Made by a program: the position numbers and the translations under genes. DNA of 22,984 bases, taken from positions 1-22,984 of the forward strand of contig CBINIT010000019.1 of the NCBI GenBank assembly GCA_966250865.1. Direction: 5' to 3'. This stretch comes from CAYGGE01 sp966250865. Lineage in GTDB: Bacteria > Patescibacteriota > UBA1384 > CAYGGE01. Of the stretch, positions 13,530 to 19,393 are shown piece by piece. The notes beneath the pieces were generated by a model. The model saw nothing but the letters and a program-made list of their open reading frames with translations. It searched no databases and was not told where the DNA came from. Numbering within the stretch: the first letter of the stretch is position 1; each line of letters starts with the position of its first letter.

Positions 13530-15377
13530 ATGCGCTACGGTGAGCGCCTAGTAACCACAGGGCAAGAGACGGCTCGGCAGCAGGAGGTTGTTCAATCTCC
13601 TGACTTAGAGCGGTTGATTGAGTTTGAGCAGGCGAGTTGGCCTGAAGGAGAACGAGCAACAGTTGGCGAGTTAGAAAAGCGACTTGCAGAATTTCCTGAA
13701 GGTATCTTCATGCTTGAAGTTACTGAGACTGACGGTATGAAGAAAGATGTTTCCCAGGTAACAATGAGTCCCAAGCTCTTACCTGGCACTAAGGAAATCA
13801 ATAGCTTCACAGAGATGCGCGACTTGCCCGTCGATCGAAAAAGTCCTGATCTGTGGATCACGAACATGGCCTCGCGACCCGAAGAGCGCAACAAGGGCTA
13901 TATGCAAGCAGTGCTTGTGAAAGGCATCGAGTGGGCCAAAGCGAACGGTTACCGGTCGATACAGGCCGGTGTGACGTGTGATGGCTTTCGAGCACTACAT
14001 GAGTCAGGCAGGGTAAAGGACATCCAAGACTATCACCGTCAAGGATTTAATCCGGCACTGCGGGCAGCTATTCAAGCGGCTAGTACTGCTGGTGTTCGAA
14101 TACGTTTCAGCGAGCCTATCCCCGACTACTGGTCTGAGGATGTTGGTAGTGAGGGCTACGGTGTTCTTGTGACTATTGAACTTTCGAGTGATTATGAGGA
14201 GAAGACTGAAGTGCAACGTGAAGCTGAGCCGGAAGCGCGACGAGTTGAGGGTGTTGTGATCGATGGTGTTGAAGCTAAGTATACTGTCGATATCAGCGAG
14301 ACCTTTACCTTCTTTGAGCAGCGTCGGCAGACTGTTACTGGACCTGAAGATACGCTCTTTGTGGTCCTTCCAGTCAAAGGCTGTAGCTACAACTGTGAGT
14401 TTTGTAGCTTGAAGCATATCAAGAACCCTAACTTACCAGTTAATGAAGTCGAGTCTGCCCGGATCTTGCGAGAGACGGAGGAACGGCTCGCTACACATGC
14501 CGACACTGATACGGTGAAATTCTTCAACGCCGGTAATACGCTCTATGGTTCTGAGCGTGGTAAAGCGGCGGAGCTACACGAGTACTTCTGGGAGGAACTG
14601 TCGAAGTTGCTCGAGCAGCACGCAAAGCTTAAAGCAGTTGAGGTGGAGGTCCGGGTTGATGAGTTCTACGATGCAGACTTCCCGTTAGCCGACAAGCAAG
14701 GCCTGGTGCGTCAAGTTCTCAGGGAACGGTTGGTCAAGCTTGCCAATGAACTTCGGGAGCGAGGGAAAGAACTGCGGGTGATTTTGCCGCTTGAGTACGT
14801 CTCTGATGAGATCGCTGCTCGGGTCAGAAAATTCCCGAAGAAGTTCATGGCTGGAGAAGACGCTGCCAAGCGTAATGCGCTCACCGCCATTCGTTTCCTT
14901 AAAAAGCACAACATCCCCTTCCTTTCTTACGCCATGCTTGGTGGGAGAATCTTGGAAGAAGGAGGTATCCCCCGAGCGCTTACTGAAGAGGAGGCGGTGA
15001 CATCGTGTGTCCACACTCTCGTCTTTGCGTTGCAGCAAGGTGCGCGAGAGGCAATTGTCAACTCTCAGTACCTCGATCCATTTGACCAGGAAGAAGAGAG
15101 GCGTGACGCCATGCGGTATGGTCAGCCGGTAGAGCAGGTCGGATATCACGTCCCATCTGCTCGCGAGATGATTGCGGTGTTTCGTGGCGTATTAGCTGCG
15201 ATGCCAGACAGCATGCCTGGTCGAGTCCGGATCACGCCTGAGGGTGAAGATATCGTAGAGGGCACGATTGACGCACGGCACAGGGCGGGAGTGACCGATC
15301 GTGACATAGAAGTTATTCAAGCGATTAACAACGCCGAAAACCAACGAGAAGCGTTCAAGCAACTTGTTGGTTCGTAG
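13530..15377 (+). CDS. GNAT acetyltransferase-like / radical SAM fusion protein
   Basis: A 615-residue protein. Residues about 20-200 look like a GNAT domain: LERLIEFEQASWP, a FPEGIFMLEV strand, and the acetyl-CoA loop RPEERNKGYMQAVL with the R-x-x-G-x core. About 250-560 is a radical SAM domain with the [4Fe-4S] motif CSYNCEFC (C285, C289, C292), VKFFNAGNTL and VEVEVRVDEF segments, reminiscent of the Elp3/YhcC/archaeosine-synthase branch. Elp3 has the two activities in the opposite order. The substrate is unknown; a tRNA or protein modification is only an inference. The ATG at 13530 has GGGAGGG just upstream; ATG 13518 is the alternative. It has its own promoter and a terminator. Confidence 0.8.
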   Translation: MRYGERLVTTGQETARQQEVVQSPDLERLIEFEQASWPEGERATVGELEKRLAEFPEGIFMLEVTETDGMKKDVSQVTMSPKLLPGTKEINSFTEMRDLPVDRKSPDLWITNMASRPEERNKGYMQAVLVKGIEWAKANGYRSIQAGVTCDGFRALHESGRVKDIQDYHRQGFNPALRAAIQAASTAGVRIRFSEPIPDYWSEDVGSEGYGVLVTIELSSDYEEKTEVQREAEPEARRVEGVVIDGVEAKYTVDISETFTFFEQRRQTVTGPEDTLFVVLPVKGCSYNCEFCSLKHIKNPNLPVNEVESARILRETEERLATHADTDTVKFFNAGNTLYGSERGKAAELHEYFWEELSKLLEQHAKLKAVEVEVRVDEFYDADFPLADKQGLVRQVLRERLVKLANELRERGKELRVILPLEYVSDEIAARVRKFPKKFMAGEDAAKRNALTAIRFLKKHNIPFLSYAMLGGRILEEGGIPRALTEEEAVTSCVHTLVFALQQGAREAIVNSQYLDPFDQEEERRDAMRYGQPVEQVGYHVPSAREMIAVFRGVLAAMPDSMPGRVRITPEGEDIVEGTIDARHRAGVTDRDIEVIQAINNAENQREAFKQLVGS

Positions 15378-15384
15378 GCAGATG

Positions 15385-15415
15385 CCCGTGCGGCCGGAAG
15401 GCTAGCACGGGTTTT
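15385..15415 (+). terminator. Intrinsic terminator after the GNAT-radical SAM gene
   Basis: CCCGTGC (15385-15391) / GCACGGG (15405-15411) with a 13-nt loop, then TTTT. The stop codon of the convergent helicase gene lies just beyond the T-tract. Confidence 0.8.
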
Positions 15416-15417
15416 AT

Positions 15418-17415
15418 TTAGATCTCATCAATAAGATGCTCAGGGAGCTCTTCAAGAAACCGACTCTTTGGATTGGCAACGAGGCCGCCCCAGCCCATAC
15501 GGTGGTGGGCGCGAAGCAAGTAGAGCCGTTCTTTGGCGCGGGTCATGCCGACATAACAGAGGCGACGCTCCTCTTCCATCTCGTGGGCATCGAGTAAGGC
15601 TCGTGAGTGTGGGAAGATCCCTTCTTCCATGCCGACCATGAAGACAACTGGGAATTCGAGACCTTTGGCGGAGTGTAGGGTCATGAGAATTACCGCATCT
15701 TCTTCAGGGTTGTAATTATCAATATCAGCAACGAGACTCACCTCTTCCAGAAACTGTTCAATCGACTCGGCTTGGCTGGCGACATTCATCAACTCTTTGA
15801 TGTTCTCCCAGCGCGCTTCACCTTCAATCGTGCCGTCGGCAATGTAGTCTTTGTAATCAGTGTGGCGAATGAGGGTATCGATAACTTCAGCCGGATTGAG
15901 GACTGGTGTGTCGTTTTCATCGCCTACCGTGATGCCGGCTACTTGGCGAACCTTTTGCATGAGAGTTAGGAAATCAGCAGCCTTTGGCGGCATGGCTTCC
16001 GGATCGGGACGGCCTTCGCGGCGAGCTTGTAAAATCAGCAGTACCTTTTCAAAACCCTTTTCGCCTATCCCTCGAGGCGGGACATTGATAATCCGCTGGA
16101 GCGACGTAAAGTCGTTGGGGTTCACGAGAAACCGGAGCATGGCAATAATATCTTTGACCTCGCGTCGCTCATAGAAACGGACGCCACCCAGGAGACGGTA
16201 GGGAATGGCTTGGCGCAGAAACGCTTCTTCAAGGCCGCGGGACTGCGCATTCATGCGGTAGAGGATAACCATATCGCTATACTTGTGCCCCATACCAATC
16301 AATGAACGAACCTCTTGAATGATGAAGTCAGCTTCGTCTCGATCGCTTTCGCACTCGAGAACGGTGATCGGAACACCAGTGCTATTATCGGTCCAAAGTT
16401 TCTTGTCGGTACGATTCAAATTCTTGCTAATAATCTCGTTCGCAGCCTCAAGAATAGTCTTCGTTGAACGATAGTTCTGTTCAAGTTTAATAACCGCCGC
16501 GTTCGGATAGTCATTTTCAAAATTCAAAATATTCCGAAAGTCGGCACCGCGCCAGGAGTAGATGGACTGATAGTCGTCGCCAACAACGCAGAGGTTTTGA
16601 TGCGCGCTAGCCAGGATCTTGATCAGTTGGTACTGGGCATGGTTCGTGTCTTGGTACTCGTCGACCATGATATAGGCAAACTGCTGCTGATATTTATCCA
16701 ACAAATCAGCGTTCTTTTGCAGTAAGAGGACGGTATTCATAATGATGTCGTCAAAGTCCATGGCATTAGCATCACGCAATATGGTCTGGTAGCGACGATA
16801 GACTTTAGCCACATTTTCGGCAAAATATCCATGGGCATGGACTTCGTACTGACTGGGAGAGAGGAGCTCATTTTTGGCGCCATCGATAAAACTTTTCACC
16901 GCTCGTGGATTGTTCTTTTTGGTGTCTATACCGAGTTCGTTCATGGCTCGCTTGATCGCAATCATCGAATCGTCATCGTCGTAGATGGAAAAATTGGGTC
17001 CGTAGACATCTCTTATGTCATTCCTGACAGAAGTGTCAGCATTCTGATCGGGAACCGATACCGATCCTCGATCCGGAGCGCTATCGCTTCCGGTCAAGGA
17101 TGACGCCTTGCGAGGCGTCAGCTCACGGCGAAGCAGTAGGAGGCAGGTTCGGTGGAAAGTGCCAAGCCAAGGCAATTTGGTTCCATCGCCTACCAGGTGG
17201 GTGACCCGTTCTGACATCTCTTTGGCTGCTTTATTGGTAAAGGTCACGGCCAAAATATTGTACGGAGAAACATGTTTTTCTTGGATAAGGTACGCAATGC
17301 GGTTGGTTAAAGTCTTGGTCTTCCCGCTTCCCGCCCCAGCCAAAATAAGGACCGGTCCGTCGGTCTGGAGGACTGCCTTCTGTTGCTCGGGGTTGAGGTT
17401 ATGTAAGAGATCCAT
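15418..17415 (-). CDS. pcrA: UvrD/PcrA-type superfamily 1 DNA helicase with in-frame insertion
   Basis: A 3'-5' repair helicase of 665 residues. Motifs are complete: Walker A AGAGSGKT (26-33), TFTNKAAKEM (Ia), VDEYQDTN (II), GDDYQSIYSWRGA (III), QNYRS (IV), TLHSAKGLEFPVVF (V) and VGMTRAKERLYL (VI). The C-terminal Tudor-like tail of PcrA is missing or short. Between RREL (98-99 end) and GPNFSIYD (139 on) there are about 35-40 extra residues (100-137) where PcrA has only about ten. That stretch is encoded by strongly palindromic DNA (17017-17120), described separately. The frame is intact, so the protein is probably active. The upstream TATAGT ends 6 nt before the ATG with no ribosome site. It could equally be labelled uvrD. 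Confidence 0.92.
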   Translation of the reverse strand: MDLLHNLNPEQQKAVLQTDGPVLILAGAGSGKTKTLTNRIAYLIQEKHVSPYNILAVTFTNKAAKEMSERVTHLVGDGTKLPWLGTFHRTCLLLLRRELTPRKASSLTGSDSAPDRGSVSVPDQNADTSVRNDIRDVYGPNFSIYDDDDSMIAIKRAMNELGIDTKKNNPRAVKSFIDGAKNELLSPSQYEVHAHGYFAENVAKVYRRYQTILRDANAMDFDDIIMNTVLLLQKNADLLDKYQQQFAYIMVDEYQDTNHAQYQLIKILASAHQNLCVVGDDYQSIYSWRGADFRNILNFENDYPNAAVIKLEQNYRSTKTILEAANEIISKNLNRTDKKLWTDNSTGVPITVLECESDRDEADFIIQEVRSLIGMGHKYSDMVILYRMNAQSRGLEEAFLRQAIPYRLLGGVRFYERREVKDIIAMLRFLVNPNDFTSLQRIINVPPRGIGEKGFEKVLLILQARREGRPDPEAMPPKAADFLTLMQKVRQVAGITVGDENDTPVLNPAEVIDTLIRHTDYKDYIADGTIEGEARWENIKELMNVASQAESIEQFLEEVSLVADIDNYNPEEDAVILMTLHSAKGLEFPVVFMVGMEEGIFPHSRALLDAHEMEEERRLCYVGMTRAKERLYLLRAHHRMGWGGLVANPKSRFLEELPEHLIDEI
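17017..17120. repeat. REP/MITE-like palindromic insertion inside the helicase gene
   Basis: Four hairpins stand in a row: CTGACA/TGTCAG (17024-17039), GATCGG/CCGATC (17046-17066), CCGGAGCG/CGCTTCCGG with one bulged base (17073-17093) and the perfect TGACGCCT/AGGCGTCA (17101-17120). The ends GTCATTCCTGAC (17017-17028) and GTCAAGGATGAC (17093-17104) are inverted copies with two mismatches. The GTCAT(C/T)CTGA-type end resembles palindromes scattered through many bacterial genomes and is also seen at 19303-19313. The block coincides with the extra residues of the helicase and keeps the frame, as Rickettsia palindromic elements do. Confidence 0.7.
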
Positions 17416-17421
17416 AGCTCA

Positions 17422-17427
17422 ACTATA
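17422..17427 (-). promoter_or_regulatory. -10 box directly before the helicase ATG
   Basis: On the minus strand TATAGT ends 6 nt before the ATG at 17415. No Shine-Dalgarno sequence is present and the -35 is poor. Transcription would begin at or next to the start codon, giving a leaderless mRNA. Confidence 0.5.
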
Positions 17428-17455
17428 GTATCAAAAGAAGGCTGAACCGGCCAGC

Positions 17456-18229
17456 CTAGACTTGTTCCGTCTTGATGATCTCGCTGACTGGGATAGGATC
17501 GAGACTTAATGCCTGGAACGTTCGTTCAGGGTCGAGCGACTTATAGAGTGTATTGCCTGTTTTAATGTGAAGACGCAATACATGTTTATGCTTTTTCTTC
17601 ACGTGAGCTAATACATGAGGCAAGGTTTCTTCATAAAGCGGATCAGTAGGACAGGCAAGGTAGACAGCGGTCATGCCGCCCCAAGGACGCGGGTAGGGAT
17701 CGCGAGGTTCCAGGTAGCCATCTTTCATGATGCTCGCTAGGTTCTCCTTGGTAGTAAGATGGTAGAGTACGCCGTCGTACTCGAACGGAGTCCAGAGCGA
17801 CTGGTAGGCGTTGGGAATTCGAGCGTCGACACCTGGTTTTGCAGTGTCGAGAGCAGAGAGAATCCAGTCACGATTTCCCTCATGCATTTCGCTATAGGGT
17901 AAATCGTTCAACGGGAACCAGTCGAGACCCTTGAAGGACTCTTCCTGAGGAGTCGGCTCACCTTGCCATTTGGTGGTGGTAAAGACGGTAAAGGGAGTAG
18001 CGCCTAGGGTGAGCTCTTTGGTTTTGATGAGATCGGTTGTTTGAACGGTTACACCAATTTCTTCTTTAATTTCGCGAACCGCTGCTGCTTCCGACGTTTC
18101 TCCTGGGTCAACAAATCCACTGACCCCGTTCCAGATAAGCTTGTCTGGGTACTGCGTATGTAATAAGAGGACTGAGTGGTCCTTTATGAGATAGGTGATA
18201 ACGGCGGTACGTTCAATGGGTTGGTTCAT
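17456..18229 (-). CDS. Nudix hydrolase with C-terminal ADP-ribosyltransferase-like domain
   Basis: A 257-residue protein from ATG 18229. Residues 6-135 are a Nudix domain with a complete GX5EX7REUXEEXGU box (38-60), related to MutT/MTH1-type nucleotide or NAD-derivative pyrophosphatases. Residues about 150-257 form a second domain starting VLYHLTTKENLASIMKDGYL, like the Tyr-His-x-Thr start of DarT/KptA-type ADP-ribosyltransferases, with a VYLAC strand and an ERTFQALSLDPIPVSEI end that fits the same fold. That assignment is by pattern only. A TTG at 18247 would add six residues. TATACT ends 6 nt before the ATG and there is no Shine-Dalgarno sequence, so the mRNA may be leaderless. The substrate could be an ADP-ribose or NAD compound, by inference. 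Confidence 0.8.
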   Translation of the reverse strand: MNQPIERTAVITYLIKDHSVLLLHTQYPDKLIWNGVSGFVDPGETSEAAAVREIKEEIGVTVQTTDLIKTKELTLGATPFTVFTTTKWQGEPTPQEESFKGLDWFPLNDLPYSEMHEGNRDWILSALDTAKPGVDARIPNAYQSLWTPFEYDGVLYHLTTKENLASIMKDGYLEPRDPYPRPWGGMTAVYLACPTDPLYEETLPHVLAHVKKKHKHVLRLHIKTGNTLYKSLDPERTFQALSLDPIPVSEIIKTEQV

Positions 18230-18235
18230 GACTTC

Positions 18236-18241
18236 AGTATA
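18236..18241 (-). promoter_or_regulatory. -10 box directly before the Nudix ATG
   Basis: On the minus strand TATACT ends 6 nt before ATG 18229. A T-rich block lies in the -35 region but is no good match. This fits a leaderless transcript. Confidence 0.5.
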
Positions 18242-18258
18242 GGACAAAACAGAGAAAC

Positions 18259-18280
18259 AAAAAACCGACTTTTCAGTCGG
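18259..18280 (-). terminator. Intrinsic terminator of the 40-residue peptide gene
   Basis: On the minus strand CCGACT (18280-18275) and AGTCGG (18270-18265) form a stem with a 4-nt loop, followed by six U's (18264-18259). It lies about 40 nt after the stop of the small gene and just upstream of the Nudix start. Confidence 0.85.
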
Positions 18281-18321
18281 CCTTTTGTGTACTGGTGTAA
18301 GGTGCTACGTAATTTAACAGC

Positions 18322-18444
18322 TTATGCTACACCAGGGATACCAAGAGCGAATACGATCCCGTTCATGATTGCTAGAACAGCAACCAGAGACATGCTTACT
18401 GCTTCTAAGGCAGTAAGGTCGTTGTAGTCAACATGTTTAGTCAT
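18322..18444 (-). CDS. 40-residue hydrophobic peptide
   Basis: A short but well-supported gene: ATG (18444-18442) 5 nt after a strong AAGGAGGG site (18457-18450), TAA at 18324-18322, a consensus promoter about 190 nt upstream and an intrinsic terminator after it. The peptide starts MTKHVDYNDLTALEAVSM (polar, acidic) and continues with a hydrophobic helix of about 20 residues (LVAVLAIMNGIVFALGIPG). No cysteines and no clear double-Gly leader are present. It could be a small membrane protein, holin-like peptide or toxin; I do not recognise a family. The regulated monocistronic layout suggests high expression. Confidence 0.7.
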   Translation of the reverse strand: MTKHVDYNDLTALEAVSMSLVAVLAIMNGIVFALGIPGVA

Positions 18445-18635
18445 GTTGGCCCTCCTTACTTATATTCCCTTCGTCCGATTTTGCCAAAACGTTTAAACGA
18501 TTCGCCATTGTTTTGCGTTATCCCACTGACCGCCAGGGACAACCCGATTGATACTTGGCAAGCGGTGGACGAAGAAAATGTTGTTAGTGTGCGTACCCTC
18601 CTTGGAAAGAGTACAGCCCCTTCCTTTGTTGGTAC
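18445..18635 (-). other. Long 5' leader of the 40-residue peptide gene
   Basis: The mRNA would carry a leader of about 190 nt. It contains a second AAGGAGGG sequence (18601-18594 area) with no ATG, GTG or TTG at proper distance, followed by a 34-codon open stretch (about 18591-18490) that reads NNIFFVHRLPSINRVVPGG and so on to a TAA. The stretch looks protein-like, and may be a relic of an older gene or an attenuating leader. No known riboswitch is recognised. Confidence 0.35.
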
Positions 18636-18641
18636 ATATAC

Positions 18642-18670
18642 ACTATACCATGCATTTTTGCGTGTGTCAA
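18642..18670 (-). promoter_or_regulatory. Strong promoter of the 40-residue peptide gene
   Basis: On the minus strand TTGACA (18670-18665), 17 nt ending in TGG, TATAGT (18647-18642): consensus -35, extended -10. It is one of the best promoters in the window. The CAAGGTATA repeat lies just upstream of the -35. Confidence 0.85.
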
Positions 18671-18678
18671 GACCCCCT

Positions 18679-18717
18679 ACTTTGAGGGGCAAGGTATACC
18701 CTCTTAACAGGTTTGAG
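18679..18717. repeat. Second copy of the CAAGGTATA...AACAGG intergenic motif
   Basis: ACTTTGAGGGGCAAGGTATA (18679-18698) matches 7507-7526 in 19 of 20 bases; after 7 nt comes AACAGGTTTGAG (18706-18717), as in the right arm at 7575-7548. It lies directly upstream of the minus-strand promoter at 18642-18670, where an activator or repressor site would be. GGTATACC and CCCC/GGGG palindromes are included. Confidence 0.6.
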
Positions 18718-18758
18718 CGTCACAAAGCGCCTAACTAGACGGATTAGCTCGGACACGG

Positions 18759-18764
18759 TATGCT
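18759..18764 (+). promoter_or_regulatory. -10 box directly before the methyltransferase ATG
   Basis: TATGCT ends 6 nt before ATG 18771, with no Shine-Dalgarno sequence and no clear -35. A possible leaderless start. Confidence 0.4.
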
Positions 18765-18770
18765 GTTGCC

Positions 18771-19271
18771 ATGACTACACAGCTTATTCTTATTGCTTTG
18801 GCTTCGTTGGCTCTCATAATAAGTATTGTTATCGCGGTTTCGAACGTGATCTCGATGGCCTTAGGCGCTCCCGCGGTCAGTAGCCCGCGACACGAACTCT
18901 GGAAAAAGTTTGCTGGTGACGATAAGACGCTCCTAGACTTAGGCTGTGGCATGGGTAACATCTGTGTACAGGCAGCCCCCTATTTTCGGCAGGTTTATGG
19001 TATTGAGTACTCGCCTTGGTATTATTTTGTGAGCCGACTCCGGACCCGTCACCTAAAGAACGTGACTATAATGTACGGTAACTTTCAGCACATGAAGTGG
19101 CCGCAAACTGATTACATCTATTGTTACCTGTTTCCTGAGCTGCTCACCCGCCTTCTTCCTAAACTAAAGAAAAGTGGGGCAACAGTACTGAGTCTGAGCT
19201 TCCCGATTAAAGATATCGAGCCTACCGAAGTTGTCGACAATGGAAAAAAGAAACTCTACGTCTATGCATAG
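18771..19271 (+). CDS. FAM173-like membrane-anchored SAM methyltransferase
   Basis: A 166-residue class I methyltransferase. An N-terminal membrane helix (about 4-32) is followed by a compact catalytic domain: motif I LLDLGCGMGN (about 54-63), GIEYSPWYYFVSR (about 75-90), and DYIYCYLFPELLTRLLPKLKKSGATVLSLSFP (about 110-145). The E-x-x-P-W segment and the YLFP region match the FAM173/ATPSCKMT family, whose eukaryotic members methylate lysines of mitochondrial membrane proteins. By analogy the target may be a membrane protein, which is inference. The ATG at 18771 has no ribosome site but a -10 box 6 nt before it. It is followed by a short palindromic element. Confidence 0.78.
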   Translation: MTTQLILIALASLALIISIVIAVSNVISMALGAPAVSSPRHELWKKFAGDDKTLLDLGCGMGNICVQAAPYFRQVYGIEYSPWYYFVSRLRTRHLKNVTIMYGNFQHMKWPQTDYIYCYLFPELLTRLLPKLKKSGATVLSLSFPIKDIEPTEVVDNGKKKLYVYA

Positions 19272-19273
19272 TT

Positions 19274-19313
19274 GAGGAGATCCTCACGTCGCCTGACGAC
19301 TCCTCAGGATGAC
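19274..19313. repeat. REP-like palindrome after the methyltransferase gene
   Basis: GAGATCCTC (19277-19285) and CTCAGGATGAC (19303-19313) face each other around a CGTC-GCCT-GACG mini-hairpin, and GAGGAG (19274-19279) pairs with CTCCTC (19300-19305). The ends resemble the widespread bacterial palindrome of the GATCCT...CTCAGGATGAC type and one end of the insertion in the helicase gene. There is no T-tract. Confidence 0.5.
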
Positions 19314-19356
19314 GAAGCGTGCGGAGTACTTTCTGTCGCTTTGAGGGCCAAGACAC

Positions 19357-19386
19357 TTGGCAAAATCACGGTGCATGCCGTATTGT
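19357..19386 (+). promoter_or_regulatory. Promoter directly before the RlpA-like gene
   Basis: TTGGCA (19357-19362), 18 nt, TATTGT (19381-19386), ending 7 nt before ATG 19394 with no Shine-Dalgarno sequence. The predicted start falls on or next to the ATG: leaderless. Confidence 0.55.
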
Positions 19387-19393
19387 AGACTCC

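Noticed and set aside
18456..18738. Minus- and plus-strand frames of 78 and 101 codons upstream of the small peptide gene
   Set aside because: They run across the promoter at 18642-18670 and the repeat, have no ribosome site, and look like leader sequence rather than genes.
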